Source of the DNA: Sphingomonadaceae bacterium
Lineage (GTDB): Bacteria > Pseudomonadota > Alphaproteobacteria > Sphingomonadales > Sphingomonadaceae
Reading direction: 5' to 3'
Length of the DNA stretch: 64,000 nt
Assembly (NCBI GenBank): GCA_947451145.1
Contig: CANFXW010000004.1
Location: 62,001 to 126,000, forward strand
Position 1 is the stretch's first letter; each line of letters opens with the position of its first letter. Below, in pieces: positions 15,150-22,627 of this stretch. Both the position numbers and the translations under genes were made by a program. The notes beneath the pieces are model-generated. The model was not told the origin of the DNA. It saw only the letters and a program-made list of their open reading frames with translations, and did no database searches.

Positions 15150-16841
15150 TCAGCGAAGCAGCAGGGAGACGGCCAGCGCCGCCGCCAGCAGCGCGCTGAC
15201 GACCTGCCAGAAGCGCAGAGGGTTGCGCTCGATCAGCGGCTTTCCGCGCGTGCTCGGCAGGGCGACTTTGGCACCTCCTTCAAGTGCGCGCAGCAGGCCG
15301 ATGACATCGCCGAAGCGCTTGTCGGGATCGGGCTGGATTGCGGTCATCAGGGCGAGATCCAGCCAGCTTGGTATCTCGGGGCGAACCCGGGATGCCGGAA
15401 CGGCTTGGCCGAAGCGCGGTCGCTGGAAAGCTTCCTGCTCGCCGTAGGGCCACTTGCCGGTAAACCAGCGATAGAGCGTAACGCCGAGCGCGAACTGGTC
15501 GGTCAATTCGTCGCCCAGATTGCCGGAAAACTGTTCGGGCGCCATGTAGCCCGGCGTGCCGGGGATTTCGTCGCCGTGGAAGTCCTCAACCCGCGGCAGT
15601 CGGGCGACGCCAAGGTCGATCAGCTTGAGCTCGCCGTCAGAGGTCAGCATGACGTTGTCCGGCTTGATATCGCGATGTATCACCTCCAGCCGGTGCAGCG
15701 CAGCAACCGCTCGGGTCAGGCGAACAGCCTGCTCGATACCGGTTTGCAGCGAGGGCAGCGGGCGCTTCAGCCGCTCGGCCATGGTCTCACCCTCGAGCAG
15801 TGGCTGGACGCCATAGAGTGCGGTTTGCCGGTCTGGCCGCACCGGGTGGGCGGCGAGCACGAAGGGGCTGGAGATGCGCTGGGCTACCAGAACTTCGCGG
15901 GCAAAGGCCAGCCGCATCGCGCGGTCACTCAGGGCATCGGCGCGCGGGAACTTGAGTACGACCTTGCTGCCGTCTTCACCATCGGTGGCGACCAGCAAAA
16001 CGGCGTAGCGGCCTTCGCTCAGCACCCGCTCAATGGCAAAACCGTCGATCGACTGGCCGGGTTTGGGCGGATCGATTGTCGCGATGCCGGAAAGTCCGGC
16101 GAGGATGCCGTCATAGTCAGGTGCAGGCAGGCGCACGATGTCGATCACCAGAGCTGTGGCATTATCGCGCCCGCCCGCCGCGAGAGCAGCTTCGGCGAGG
16201 CGCTCGGCGGTGGCTTCGGCGCTGGCGCTTTCAGCGAGGATTGCGGCGATTTTCGGCGCGGAGAGCACGCCGTGAATGCCGTCGCTGGTCAGCAGCAAAC
16301 GGTCATGCTCGGCCAGTTCGATCGTCGCATGATCGAGCCGCAGTTCGGGTTCGATACCGATGGCGCGGATCAGCACGTGGTTGAGATCGGGCTCCGGTCG
16401 AACATGATCGGTGGTCAGGCACGAAAGCCGTCCGCCGGAATAGCGCCAGGCGCGGCTGTCGCCCACGTGGACCAGATGCCCCCGGCGGCCACGCAGCGCG
16501 AAAGCGGTGAAGGTGGTAGCGCAGTTGGTCATCGCATCACCGCGACCCTGCGCGTTGAGCCAGCGGTTGTAGGCAACCAGCGGTGCCTGCATCGCTCTGG
16601 CCGGACCCAGCGTATCCGGCACGGAATAGAACCCCTCGATCAGCGCGCGCACAGCGAGTTCTGCCGCGACGCGCCCCGCCTTTCCGCCACTCACGCCATC
16701 GGCCACGGCAACAAGCATTCCGTGGCGCGCCCGCTCGAGCGCAGAGCCCAAGTGAACCCCGCCGAAATCCTGGTTCTCTTCGCGCGGCCCGGTGAGGCTG
16801 GCAAAGCCAGCCGCCACCTCCAGCGCACCTTCATCCCGCAT
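15150..16841 (-). CDS. Bifunctional PP2C phosphatase / Ser-Thr protein kinase, membrane-anchored
   Basis: This 563-residue protein joins an N-terminal PP2C phosphatase (ADGVSGGKAG, HVGDSRAW, TSDGI, GGRDNATA; about 5-238) to a Hanks-type kinase (about 265-520) with the catalytic lysine in VVLKFPR, VIHRDIKPDN, and DLG in place of DFG. A hydrophobic segment near the C-terminus (about 543-561) should anchor it in the membrane. A related kinase gene lies between nasA and nirB in Pseudomonas aeruginosa (PA1782), so a link to nitrate assimilation is conserved; here the gene points the other way. ATG 16841 fits AGAGG upstream better than GTG 16853. Its target is unknown. Confidence 0.9.
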   Translation of the reverse strand: MRDEGALEVAAGFASLTGPREENQDFGGVHLGSALERARHGMLVAVADGVSGGKAGRVAAELAVRALIEGFYSVPDTLGPARAMQAPLVAYNRWLNAQGRGDAMTNCATTFTAFALRGRRGHLVHVGDSRAWRYSGGRLSCLTTDHVRPEPDLNHVLIRAIGIEPELRLDHATIELAEHDRLLLTSDGIHGVLSAPKIAAILAESASAEATAERLAEAALAAGGRDNATALVIDIVRLPAPDYDGILAGLSGIATIDPPKPGQSIDGFAIERVLSEGRYAVLLVATDGEDGSKVVLKFPRADALSDRAMRLAFAREVLVAQRISSPFVLAAHPVRPDRQTALYGVQPLLEGETMAERLKRPLPSLQTGIEQAVRLTRAVAALHRLEVIHRDIKPDNVMLTSDGELKLIDLGVARLPRVEDFHGDEIPGTPGYMAPEQFSGNLGDELTDQFALGVTLYRWFTGKWPYGEQEAFQRPRFGQAVPASRVRPEIPSWLDLALMTAIQPDPDKRFGDVIGLLRALEGGAKVALPSTRGKPLIERNPLRFWQVVSALLAAALAVSLLLR

Positions 16842-16855
16842 CGCCCGAACCACCT

Positions 16856-16888
16856 CTCACGCACGGGCACGTCGCCCGTACGCGTGAG
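16856..16888. promoter_or_regulatory. Dyad between the divergent kinase and narK genes
   Basis: CTCACGC-ACGGGC and GCCCGT-ACGCGTGAG pair around a 5-base loop ACGTC; the inner ACGGGC/GCCCGT (16863-16868 and 16874-16879) is perfect. It occupies most of the 92 bp between the kinase ATG and the narK ATG and could be an operator or a 5'-UTR hairpin for either gene. It lacks the hexaloop of an ANTAR target. Confidence 0.5.
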
Positions 16889-16933
16889 GATCGGTTCACA
16901 TTTCGTCACGTCAAGTCCAAGGAGGAAAAACCA

Positions 16934-18181
16934 ATGGCAACCTTAGCCGTGAGCACGGATAGCTTGAGCACATCACCCGGAAAGAGTTTTTGGCAAAGCG
17001 GCCACGCGCCGACGCTGATCGCTGCCTTTCTCTATTTCGACGTCTCCTTCATGGTCTGGGTCATGCTCGGGCCGCTGGCGCCGATCATTTCGAAAGAACT
17101 GGGCCTCGACCCGGCGCAAAAGGGCATGATGGTTGCCATCCCGACTCTGGCCGGGGCGGTGCTGCGTATCGTCAACGGGCTGCTGTCTGACCGGATCGGC
17201 CAGAAAGTGACTGCGATTGGCAACCAGCTGATCGTCATGGCCGGCCTCGCCTTCGCCTGGAAGTTTGGCATCGACACCTACGCCGGCACGCTGGCGCTGG
17301 GCGTAGTTCTCGGCTTTGCCGGGGCGAGCTTTGCCATTGCCCTGCCGATGGCCGGGCGCTGGTATTCGGGCGAGCACCAAGGCAAGGCCATGGGCATCGC
17401 CGGGATGGGTAATTCAGGGACGGTCTTTGCCTCGCTCTTCGCCGCACTGCTGGCCAAGGCCTATGGCTGGACCAACGTATTCGGCTTCGCGCTGATCCCG
17501 CTGGCGCTGGTTTTTGTCTATTTTGTCGTCGCCGCGAAGGACAGCCCAGACCAGCCCGAGCCGATGAAGTTCTCCGCCTATGGCAAAGTGCTGGGCGAGC
17601 AGGATTCGTGGTGGTTCATGCTGTTCTACTTCGTTACCTTCGGCGGCTTCGTCGGCCTTTCCACTTCGCTGCCGACCTACTGGGTCGACACCTTCAAGGT
17701 TACCCCGGTGATCGCCGGTTATTGCACTGCTGCCTGCGTTTTCGCCGGATCGCTACTGCGCCCGATTGGCGGTGCGATGGCTGACCGCTTTGGCGGGATC
17801 AAGACGCTCTATGCGGTCTATGCCATGGCAGCTGTCCTGCTCGCCTTGATCAGCACCGGCCCTGCTACTCTGCCGCTAGCACTAGTGCTGTTTGTCGCCG
17901 CACTCGGCACACTGGGTGTCGGCAATGGCGCAGTTTTCCAGCTCGTACCGCAGCGCTTCCGCAAGGAAATCGGCGTGATGACCGGCCTTGTCGGCTTTGG
18001 TGGCGGAGTCGGCGGCTTCTACCTCGCCAGCTCGCTCGGCATGATCAAGAAAGCAACCGGCAGCACCTCGATCGGCTTCCTGATCTTCGCCGGTCTTGCC
18101 GTGGTTGCACTGATCGGCCTCACCGCCGTCAAGCGCCGCTGGCGCACGACCTGGGGCGCGGCTGCCCAGGCCCGCATCTAG
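16934..18181 (+). CDS. narK: MFS nitrate/nitrite transporter, NNP (NarK/NrtP) family
   Basis: This 415-residue, 12-helix permease imports nitrate across the inner membrane. The family signatures are AGMGNSGTVFASLFA and GLVGFGGGVGGF, with MGPLAP-like residues (VMLGPLAPIISKEL) in the first helix. A strong GGAGG lies 8 bases before the ATG. It is followed by a porin and then the nitrite and nitrate reductase genes, so it feeds assimilation; symbols nasA, nrtP and narK are all used for such genes. No ANTAR leader lies directly before it: the nearest, leader A, is 1.8 kb upstream across the inverted kinase gene. Confidence 0.93.
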   Translation: MATLAVSTDSLSTSPGKSFWQSGHAPTLIAAFLYFDVSFMVWVMLGPLAPIISKELGLDPAQKGMMVAIPTLAGAVLRIVNGLLSDRIGQKVTAIGNQLIVMAGLAFAWKFGIDTYAGTLALGVVLGFAGASFAIALPMAGRWYSGEHQGKAMGIAGMGNSGTVFASLFAALLAKAYGWTNVFGFALIPLALVFVYFVVAAKDSPDQPEPMKFSAYGKVLGEQDSWWFMLFYFVTFGGFVGLSTSLPTYWVDTFKVTPVIAGYCTAACVFAGSLLRPIGGAMADRFGGIKTLYAVYAMAAVLLALISTGPATLPLALVLFVAALGTLGVGNGAVFQLVPQRFRKEIGVMTGLVGFGGGVGGFYLASSLGMIKKATGSTSIGFLIFAGLAVVALIGLTAVKRRWRTTWGAAAQARI

Positions 18182-18194
18182 GCCGACCACGGGA

Positions 18195-18221
18195 GGGGCG
18201 GGCCTTTGAGGGACCCGCCCC
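18195..18221. other. GC-rich hairpin between narK and the porin gene
   Basis: GGGGCGGG (18195-18202) and CCCGCCCC (18214-18221) form a perfect 8-bp stem with an 11-base loop, 14 bp after the narK stop. No T-tract follows, so it may be a weak terminator or an mRNA-stabilising end. Confidence 0.5.
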
Positions 18222-18295
18222 GCTGACCACCGGACAACGGTGGCGGCACTGGGGAGAGGATGCCGCGAGAGGGCAATCCCATCAGGAGGAAACCC

Positions 18296-19543
18296 ATGAA
18301 CCTGCGCACCCTGCTTTGCGCCACCGCCTTCGCCGCCTTGATCGCCCAACCGGCCATCGCCGCCCCGCCCAAGCCGCAGCCCGGCGATCCGATCAAGATC
18401 GGCGGTGGCTTCAGCTTTGACCCCATCATCGAAGGGCGCCTGCGCTACGAACATGTCGACCAGCCGACGACTGACGCCGATGCCCTGACCATGCGGCTAC
18501 GCGCGGGCGGCGAGCTGAAGCACTCCAGCGGCCTATCCCTGCTTGCCGAGGGTGAAGGCGTGCTCGCCGTGATCGACCACTACAACGCCTTTCCCTTCGC
18601 CATTACCAGCAACCAGCGCCGCACGGCCTATTCAGTGGTTGCCGATCCGATGACGGTCGGGCTCAACCGGCTGCAACTGCAGTACAAGTCAAAGCCCTTC
18701 ACGCTCACCGTCGGGCGCCAGCGGATCAATCTTGACGACCAGCGCTGGGTTGGCAGCGTCGGCTGGCGGCAGGACGAGCAGACGTTCGATGCCGTACGTG
18801 CCGAGGCCACGGTGGGTCCAATTAGCCTCGATGGCACCTATTCGATAAGCCAGCGGACGATCTTTGGTTTCGATGCCGGGCCGCGGCAGGCCTATGGCGG
18901 CGATTTCATCATGCTCGGCGCTGGCGCCAAGCTGGGGCAGGTGAATGTGAAAGGCTTTGCCTATCTGCTCGATTACAACGAAGCCTTCTTCTTCGCCAAC
19001 AGCTCGCAAACCTATGGCGCGCGGGCGACGTCGAGCCTGACGCTGGCGCCGAAAACCAAGCTGAACCTTGCGGCGAGCTATGCCAGCCAGTCCAGCTATG
19101 GCACCACCCCGTTCAAGTTCGCGGCAGACTACATCGCCGGTGAGGCAGGGCTCGGTTGGAAAGACCTGACACTTACCGCTGGCTACGAAAAGCTGGGTTC
19201 GGATGGCCTGCACGCGGTGCAGACACCGATGGCAACCCTGCACAAGTTTGACGGCTGGGCAGACCTGTTCCTGACCACTCCGGCAGGCGGCATCCAGGAC
19301 TATTACGGCGGCGCGGCGATCAAGTTCCCCAAGGTCAAAGCCTTGCCCGGGCTCAACGCCGCCGTCACCTATCACCAGTTCGACAGCGACAAGGGAGGCA
19401 TGCACTATGGCAACGAATGGGATGCCAGCATCGGCTTCAAGATCAAGCGATTGAACCTGCTGGCCAAATATGCCGACTACAAGGCGGACAAATTTGGCGC
19501 TTCGACCAAGAAGCTCTGGCTGCAGCTGGAATTTGCCTACTGA
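18296..19543 (+). CDS. Outer-membrane porin, alginate-export (AlgE-like) family
   Basis: From the ATG at 18296 this is a 415-residue protein with a signal peptide (hydrophobic TLLCATAFAALIAQPAIA, cleavage about residue 22) and a beta-barrel body ending in aromatic residues (LQLEFAY), typical of outer-membrane proteins. Segments such as EGRLRYEHVDQP and GRQRINLDDQRWVGSVGWRQ match the alginate-export family, whose members also serve as porins for small anions. AGGAGG lies 6 bases before the ATG; an in-frame ATG at 18260 lacks a signal sequence. Between the nitrate permease and nitrite reductase, it probably passes nitrate through the outer membrane; that is inference. Confidence 0.85.
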   Translation: MNLRTLLCATAFAALIAQPAIAAPPKPQPGDPIKIGGGFSFDPIIEGRLRYEHVDQPTTDADALTMRLRAGGELKHSSGLSLLAEGEGVLAVIDHYNAFPFAITSNQRRTAYSVVADPMTVGLNRLQLQYKSKPFTLTVGRQRINLDDQRWVGSVGWRQDEQTFDAVRAEATVGPISLDGTYSISQRTIFGFDAGPRQAYGGDFIMLGAGAKLGQVNVKGFAYLLDYNEAFFFANSSQTYGARATSSLTLAPKTKLNLAASYASQSSYGTTPFKFAADYIAGEAGLGWKDLTLTAGYEKLGSDGLHAVQTPMATLHKFDGWADLFLTTPAGGIQDYYGGAAIKFPKVKALPGLNAAVTYHQFDSDKGGMHYGNEWDASIGFKIKRLNLLAKYADYKADKFGASTKKLWLQLEFAY

Positions 19544-19556
19544 ATTGTTCGGGGTG

Positions 19557-19693
19557 TTTTGCTGCACTGCAAAAAACCGCTTGCGTCTGGCACCCCGAAT
19601 CACATAGTCTTCACCCATTGAAGGAATGCGCCGCCCAAGGTCGGGCGGAAAAACGATCCCTTCAGCAATCATCGCAAGACGCGTGGCAACGAG
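19557..19693 (+). promoter_or_regulatory. ANTAR leader B: two-hairpin NasT target before nirB
   Basis: Hairpin P1 (19631-19648) has a perfect CCGCCC/GGGCGG stem and the hexaloop AAGGTC. Hairpin P2 (19683-19698) has a GTGGC/GCCGC stem and the hexaloop AACGAG. Both loops have A1 and G4. The P2 3' arm doubles as the 5' arm of the terminator at 19694-19737. Further upstream TTTTGC (19557-19562) and GCAAAA (19569-19574) form an inverted repeat shared in part with leader A. This is the expected nitrate-responsive antiterminator for nirB-nirD-nasA-cobA. Confidence 0.88.
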
Positions 19694-19737
19694 GCCGCCC
19701 GTACCGCTCCCTTCAGGACCGGTTCGTGGCGGCTTTT
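19694..19737 (+). terminator. Intrinsic terminator of leader B
   Basis: GCCGCC (19694-19699) pairs with GGCGGC (19728-19733), with an inner ACCG/CGGT pairing (19703-19706 and 19720-19723) and a TTTT tract (19734-19737). It lies 34 bp before the nirB start and overlaps the P2 hairpin, so binding of NasT to the leader should prevent termination. Confidence 0.85.
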
Positions 19738-19771
19738 CTGCGTTTGGCGCGCCTAAAAGGAGAATGGCCCA

Positions 19772-22285
19772 GTGAATGCGCCAGTGAGATTCAAGGACAA
19801 GGCAAGCAGCGCAGACCTGCGCGAACGCCTAGTGGTGATTGGCAACGGCATGGCCGGGTGCCGCGCGGTGGAGGAAATCCTCGCCCGCGATCCCGCGCGC
19901 TTCGCAATTACCATCTTCGGTGCCGAGCCGCGGGTGAATTACAACCGCATCATGCTTTCGCCGGTGCTGGCGGGCGAGAAGGCCTTCGACGATATCGTGA
20001 TCAACGATGCCGCCTGGTACACTGACAACGGCATCACCCTGATTTCCGGCGACCCGGTTGCCCAGATCGACCGCACCACGCAGACGGTTGTGACCAAGTC
20101 AGGCCATGTCGAAGCCTATGACCAATTGCTGATCGCCACGGGGAGCGACCCGTTCATCATTCCGGTTCCCGGTCACAATCTTCCCGGCGTTGTCACCTTC
20201 CGTGATCTCGATGACGTCGACAAGATGCTTGCGGCGGCTGACAAAGGCGGAAGCGCTGTCGTGATCGGCGGCGGTCTGCTCGGGCTGGAGGCAGCGCACG
20301 GCCTGTCCTTGCGCGGCATGAACGTCACCGTCATTCACATCATGCCAACCCTGATGGAGCGCCAGCTCGATGAGGCGGCGGGTTATCTGCTCAAGAGCGA
20401 ACTCGAGCGGCGCGGCCAGACCATCGTCACCGGCGGCGATACCGAATGCGTCGTCGAGAAGGATGGTCACGTCGCTGCCGTCCGGCTCAAGGATGGGCGG
20501 GAATTTCCCGCTGACATCGTCGTCATGGCTGTCGGCATCCGCCCCGCCACGGCGCTGGCCAAGAGCGCCGGAATCGATGTCGAACGCGGCATCAAGGTCG
20601 ATGATCACATGGTCACGTCAGACCCGGCAATCATGGCGGTGGGTGAATGCGTGCAGCATCGCGGGGCCTGTTACGGCCTTGTCGCGCCGCTGTGGGACAT
20701 GTGCCGCGCGCTGGCCGACAATGCCTGCGGTGATCCTTCGGGCTATGAGGGCTCGGTTACCTCAACCAAGCTCAAGGTTTCCGGCATAGATCTGTTCTCG
20801 GCGGGTGATTTCTCGGGCGGCGATGGCGCGGAAGACATCGTCATGCGCGATGCCGCACGCGGCGTTTACAAGCGGGTTGTCGTCAAGGAAAACCGGCTCG
20901 TCGGCGCGGTGCTCTATGGCGATACGACGGACGGGTCGTGGTATTTTGACCTGCTGAAAAAGGGAGAGGACATCTCCGACATTCGCGAGGCGCTGATCTT
21001 TGGTCAGGCCTTTGCCTCGGGCGGTTCCTCGCTGGACCCTAATTCGGCCGTTGCAGCGCTCTCGGACGACGCAGAAATCTGCGGCTGCAACGGTGTGTCC
21101 AAGGGCAAAGTGGTCGGCTGCATCCTCGGCGGAGCGCACAGCCTTGAAGCCGTGCGGTCTGCCTGCAAGGCGAGCGCAAGCTGCGGATCATGCACCGGCC
21201 TCGTCGAAAGCCTGCTCGGCCTGACGCTCGGTGGTGATGTCGAGAGCGGGCCCAAGGCGGTCTGCAAGTGCACCAAGTTCACCCATGACGACGTGCGCCG
21301 TCTGATCATCGAGAAGAACCTGAGGGCGATCCCGCAGGTGATGCAGGAACTGCACTGGACCACCCCCGATGGCTGCGCCTCGTGCCGCCCGGCGCTCAAC
21401 TATTACCTGCTCTGCGCGCTACCCGGTGACTACGAGGATGATCAGCAGAGCCGCTTCGTCAACGAGCGGATGCACGCCAATATCCAGAAGGACGGCACCT
21501 ATTCGGTGGTCCCGCGCATGTGGGGCGGCCTCACCAACCCCACCGAGCTGCGCGCGATCGCCGATGTGGTGGAGAAGTTCAACGCACCGATGGTCAAGGT
21601 GACCGGCGGTCAGCGGCTCGATATCTTCGGCATCAAGAAGGAAGACCTGCCTGCCGTCTGGGCCGATCTCAACGCTGCGGGCATGGTTTCCGGCCACGCT
21701 TACGGCAAGTCACTGCGCACGGTAAAAACCTGCGTCGGCAGCGAATGGTGCCGCTTCGGCACGCAGGATTCGACCGGGCTCGGCGTCAAGATCGAGCGGA
21801 TGACCTGGGGCTCATGGATGCCGCACAAGTTCAAGATCGCGGTATCCGGCTGCCCGCGCAATTGCGCTGAGGCGACGATCAAGGACTTCGGCGTGGTCTG
21901 TGTCGATTCGGGCTATGAACTGCACGTCGGCGGCAATGGCGGCATCAAGGTGCGGGCGACCGACCTGCTGTGCAAGGTTGCCACCGAGGAAGAGACGATG
22001 GAGCACTGCGCTGCTTTCATCCAGCTCTACCGCGAACAGGCGCACTATCTTGAGCGCACCGCGCCGTGGATTGAACGGGTCGGGCTCGATCACATCAAGG
22101 CCGGGATGTTCGATGATCCTGAAAACGTGAAGCGCCTCGCTGCGCGGTTCCGGTATTCACAAACATTCATGCAGGACGATCCCTGGGCCGAACGCGCGGC
22201 CGGCAAACATGCCGAGCTGCACCAGCACCTCGCCGAGATCCGCCCCCTGCCTGCTGACACAACCCGGATGGAGTTCGCGAAATGA
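19772..22285 (+). CDS. nirB: Assimilatory nitrite reductase NAD(P)H, large subunit
   Basis: This reduces nitrite to ammonium in the cytoplasm. The 837-residue protein has FAD/NAD-binding domains (LVVIGNGMAGCRAVEEIL; VVIGGGLLGLEAAHGLSLRG), a BFD-like 2Fe-2S domain (CGCNGVSKGKVVGCI and SCGSCTGLV), and a siroheme/4Fe-4S reductase domain with VKTCVGSEWCRFG and SGCPRNCAEA. All key cysteines are present. The start is GTG 19772, with AGGAG about 9 bases before it. It follows leader B and overlaps nirD by 4 bases. Siroheme can be supplied by the cobA gene at the end of the operon. Confidence 0.96.
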   Translation: MNAPVRFKDKASSADLRERLVVIGNGMAGCRAVEEILARDPARFAITIFGAEPRVNYNRIMLSPVLAGEKAFDDIVINDAAWYTDNGITLISGDPVAQIDRTTQTVVTKSGHVEAYDQLLIATGSDPFIIPVPGHNLPGVVTFRDLDDVDKMLAAADKGGSAVVIGGGLLGLEAAHGLSLRGMNVTVIHIMPTLMERQLDEAAGYLLKSELERRGQTIVTGGDTECVVEKDGHVAAVRLKDGREFPADIVVMAVGIRPATALAKSAGIDVERGIKVDDHMVTSDPAIMAVGECVQHRGACYGLVAPLWDMCRALADNACGDPSGYEGSVTSTKLKVSGIDLFSAGDFSGGDGAEDIVMRDAARGVYKRVVVKENRLVGAVLYGDTTDGSWYFDLLKKGEDISDIREALIFGQAFASGGSSLDPNSAVAALSDDAEICGCNGVSKGKVVGCILGGAHSLEAVRSACKASASCGSCTGLVESLLGLTLGGDVESGPKAVCKCTKFTHDDVRRLIIEKNLRAIPQVMQELHWTTPDGCASCRPALNYYLLCALPGDYEDDQQSRFVNERMHANIQKDGTYSVVPRMWGGLTNPTELRAIADVVEKFNAPMVKVTGGQRLDIFGIKKEDLPAVWADLNAAGMVSGHAYGKSLRTVKTCVGSEWCRFGTQDSTGLGVKIERMTWGSWMPHKFKIAVSGCPRNCAEATIKDFGVVCVDSGYELHVGGNGGIKVRATDLLCKVATEEETMEHCAAFIQLYREQAHYLERTAPWIERVGLDHIKAGMFDDPENVKRLAARFRYSQTFMQDDPWAERAAGKHAELHQHLAEIRPLPADTTRMEFAK

Positions 22286-22623
22286 TCGGAGACTGGCTCG
22301 ATATCGGCCCCGTGGACCAGATCAGCCCCGGCAATGCCCGTACCCTGCCGGTGCAGGGCGGGGAGGAGATTGCCGTGTTCCACACGCTCGCGGGCCAGTT
22401 CTACGCGCTGGTCAACAAGTGCCCGCACAAGGCCGGGCCGCTCAGTCAGGGGATCGTGCACGACAATGTCGTGACCTGCCCGCTGCACAGCTGGAACATC
22501 AGCCTCAAGACTGGCCTCGCGCTGGGTGACGATGAAGGCTGTGTGCCGACCATTCCACTGAAGGTCGATGCAGGCCGCATCTATCTGCTGCGCGAAGCGG
22601 TGGTTGGTGCGAAGGCGGCCTGA
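22282..22623 (+). CDS. nirD: Nitrite reductase, small (Rieske) subunit
   Basis: This 113-residue protein is a Rieske-type 2Fe-2S subunit with CPHKAGPL and CPLHSWN, matching NirD. It partners NirB in NAD(P)H-dependent nitrite reduction. The start ATG overlaps the nirB stop (ATGA), and the stop is 4 bp before the nitrate reductase start. Length and cluster ligands are normal. Confidence 0.95.
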   Translation: MIGDWLDIGPVDQISPGNARTLPVQGGEEIAVFHTLAGQFYALVNKCPHKAGPLSQGIVHDNVVTCPLHSWNISLKTGLALGDDEGCVPTIPLKVDAGRIYLLREAVVGAKAA

Positions 22624-22627
22624 GACA

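Noticed and set aside
15111..16946. A 611-codon open frame on the plus strand opposite the PP2C/kinase gene
   Set aside because: Its translation has no recognisable domain, while the minus-strand frame has complete phosphatase and kinase motifs. It is a GC-rich shadow frame, although the antisense RNA itself may exist.
18689..19672. A 327-codon frame on the minus strand opposite the porin gene and leader B
   Set aside because: The plus strand encodes a signal peptide and beta-barrel pattern; the minus frame has no domain and crosses the leader.
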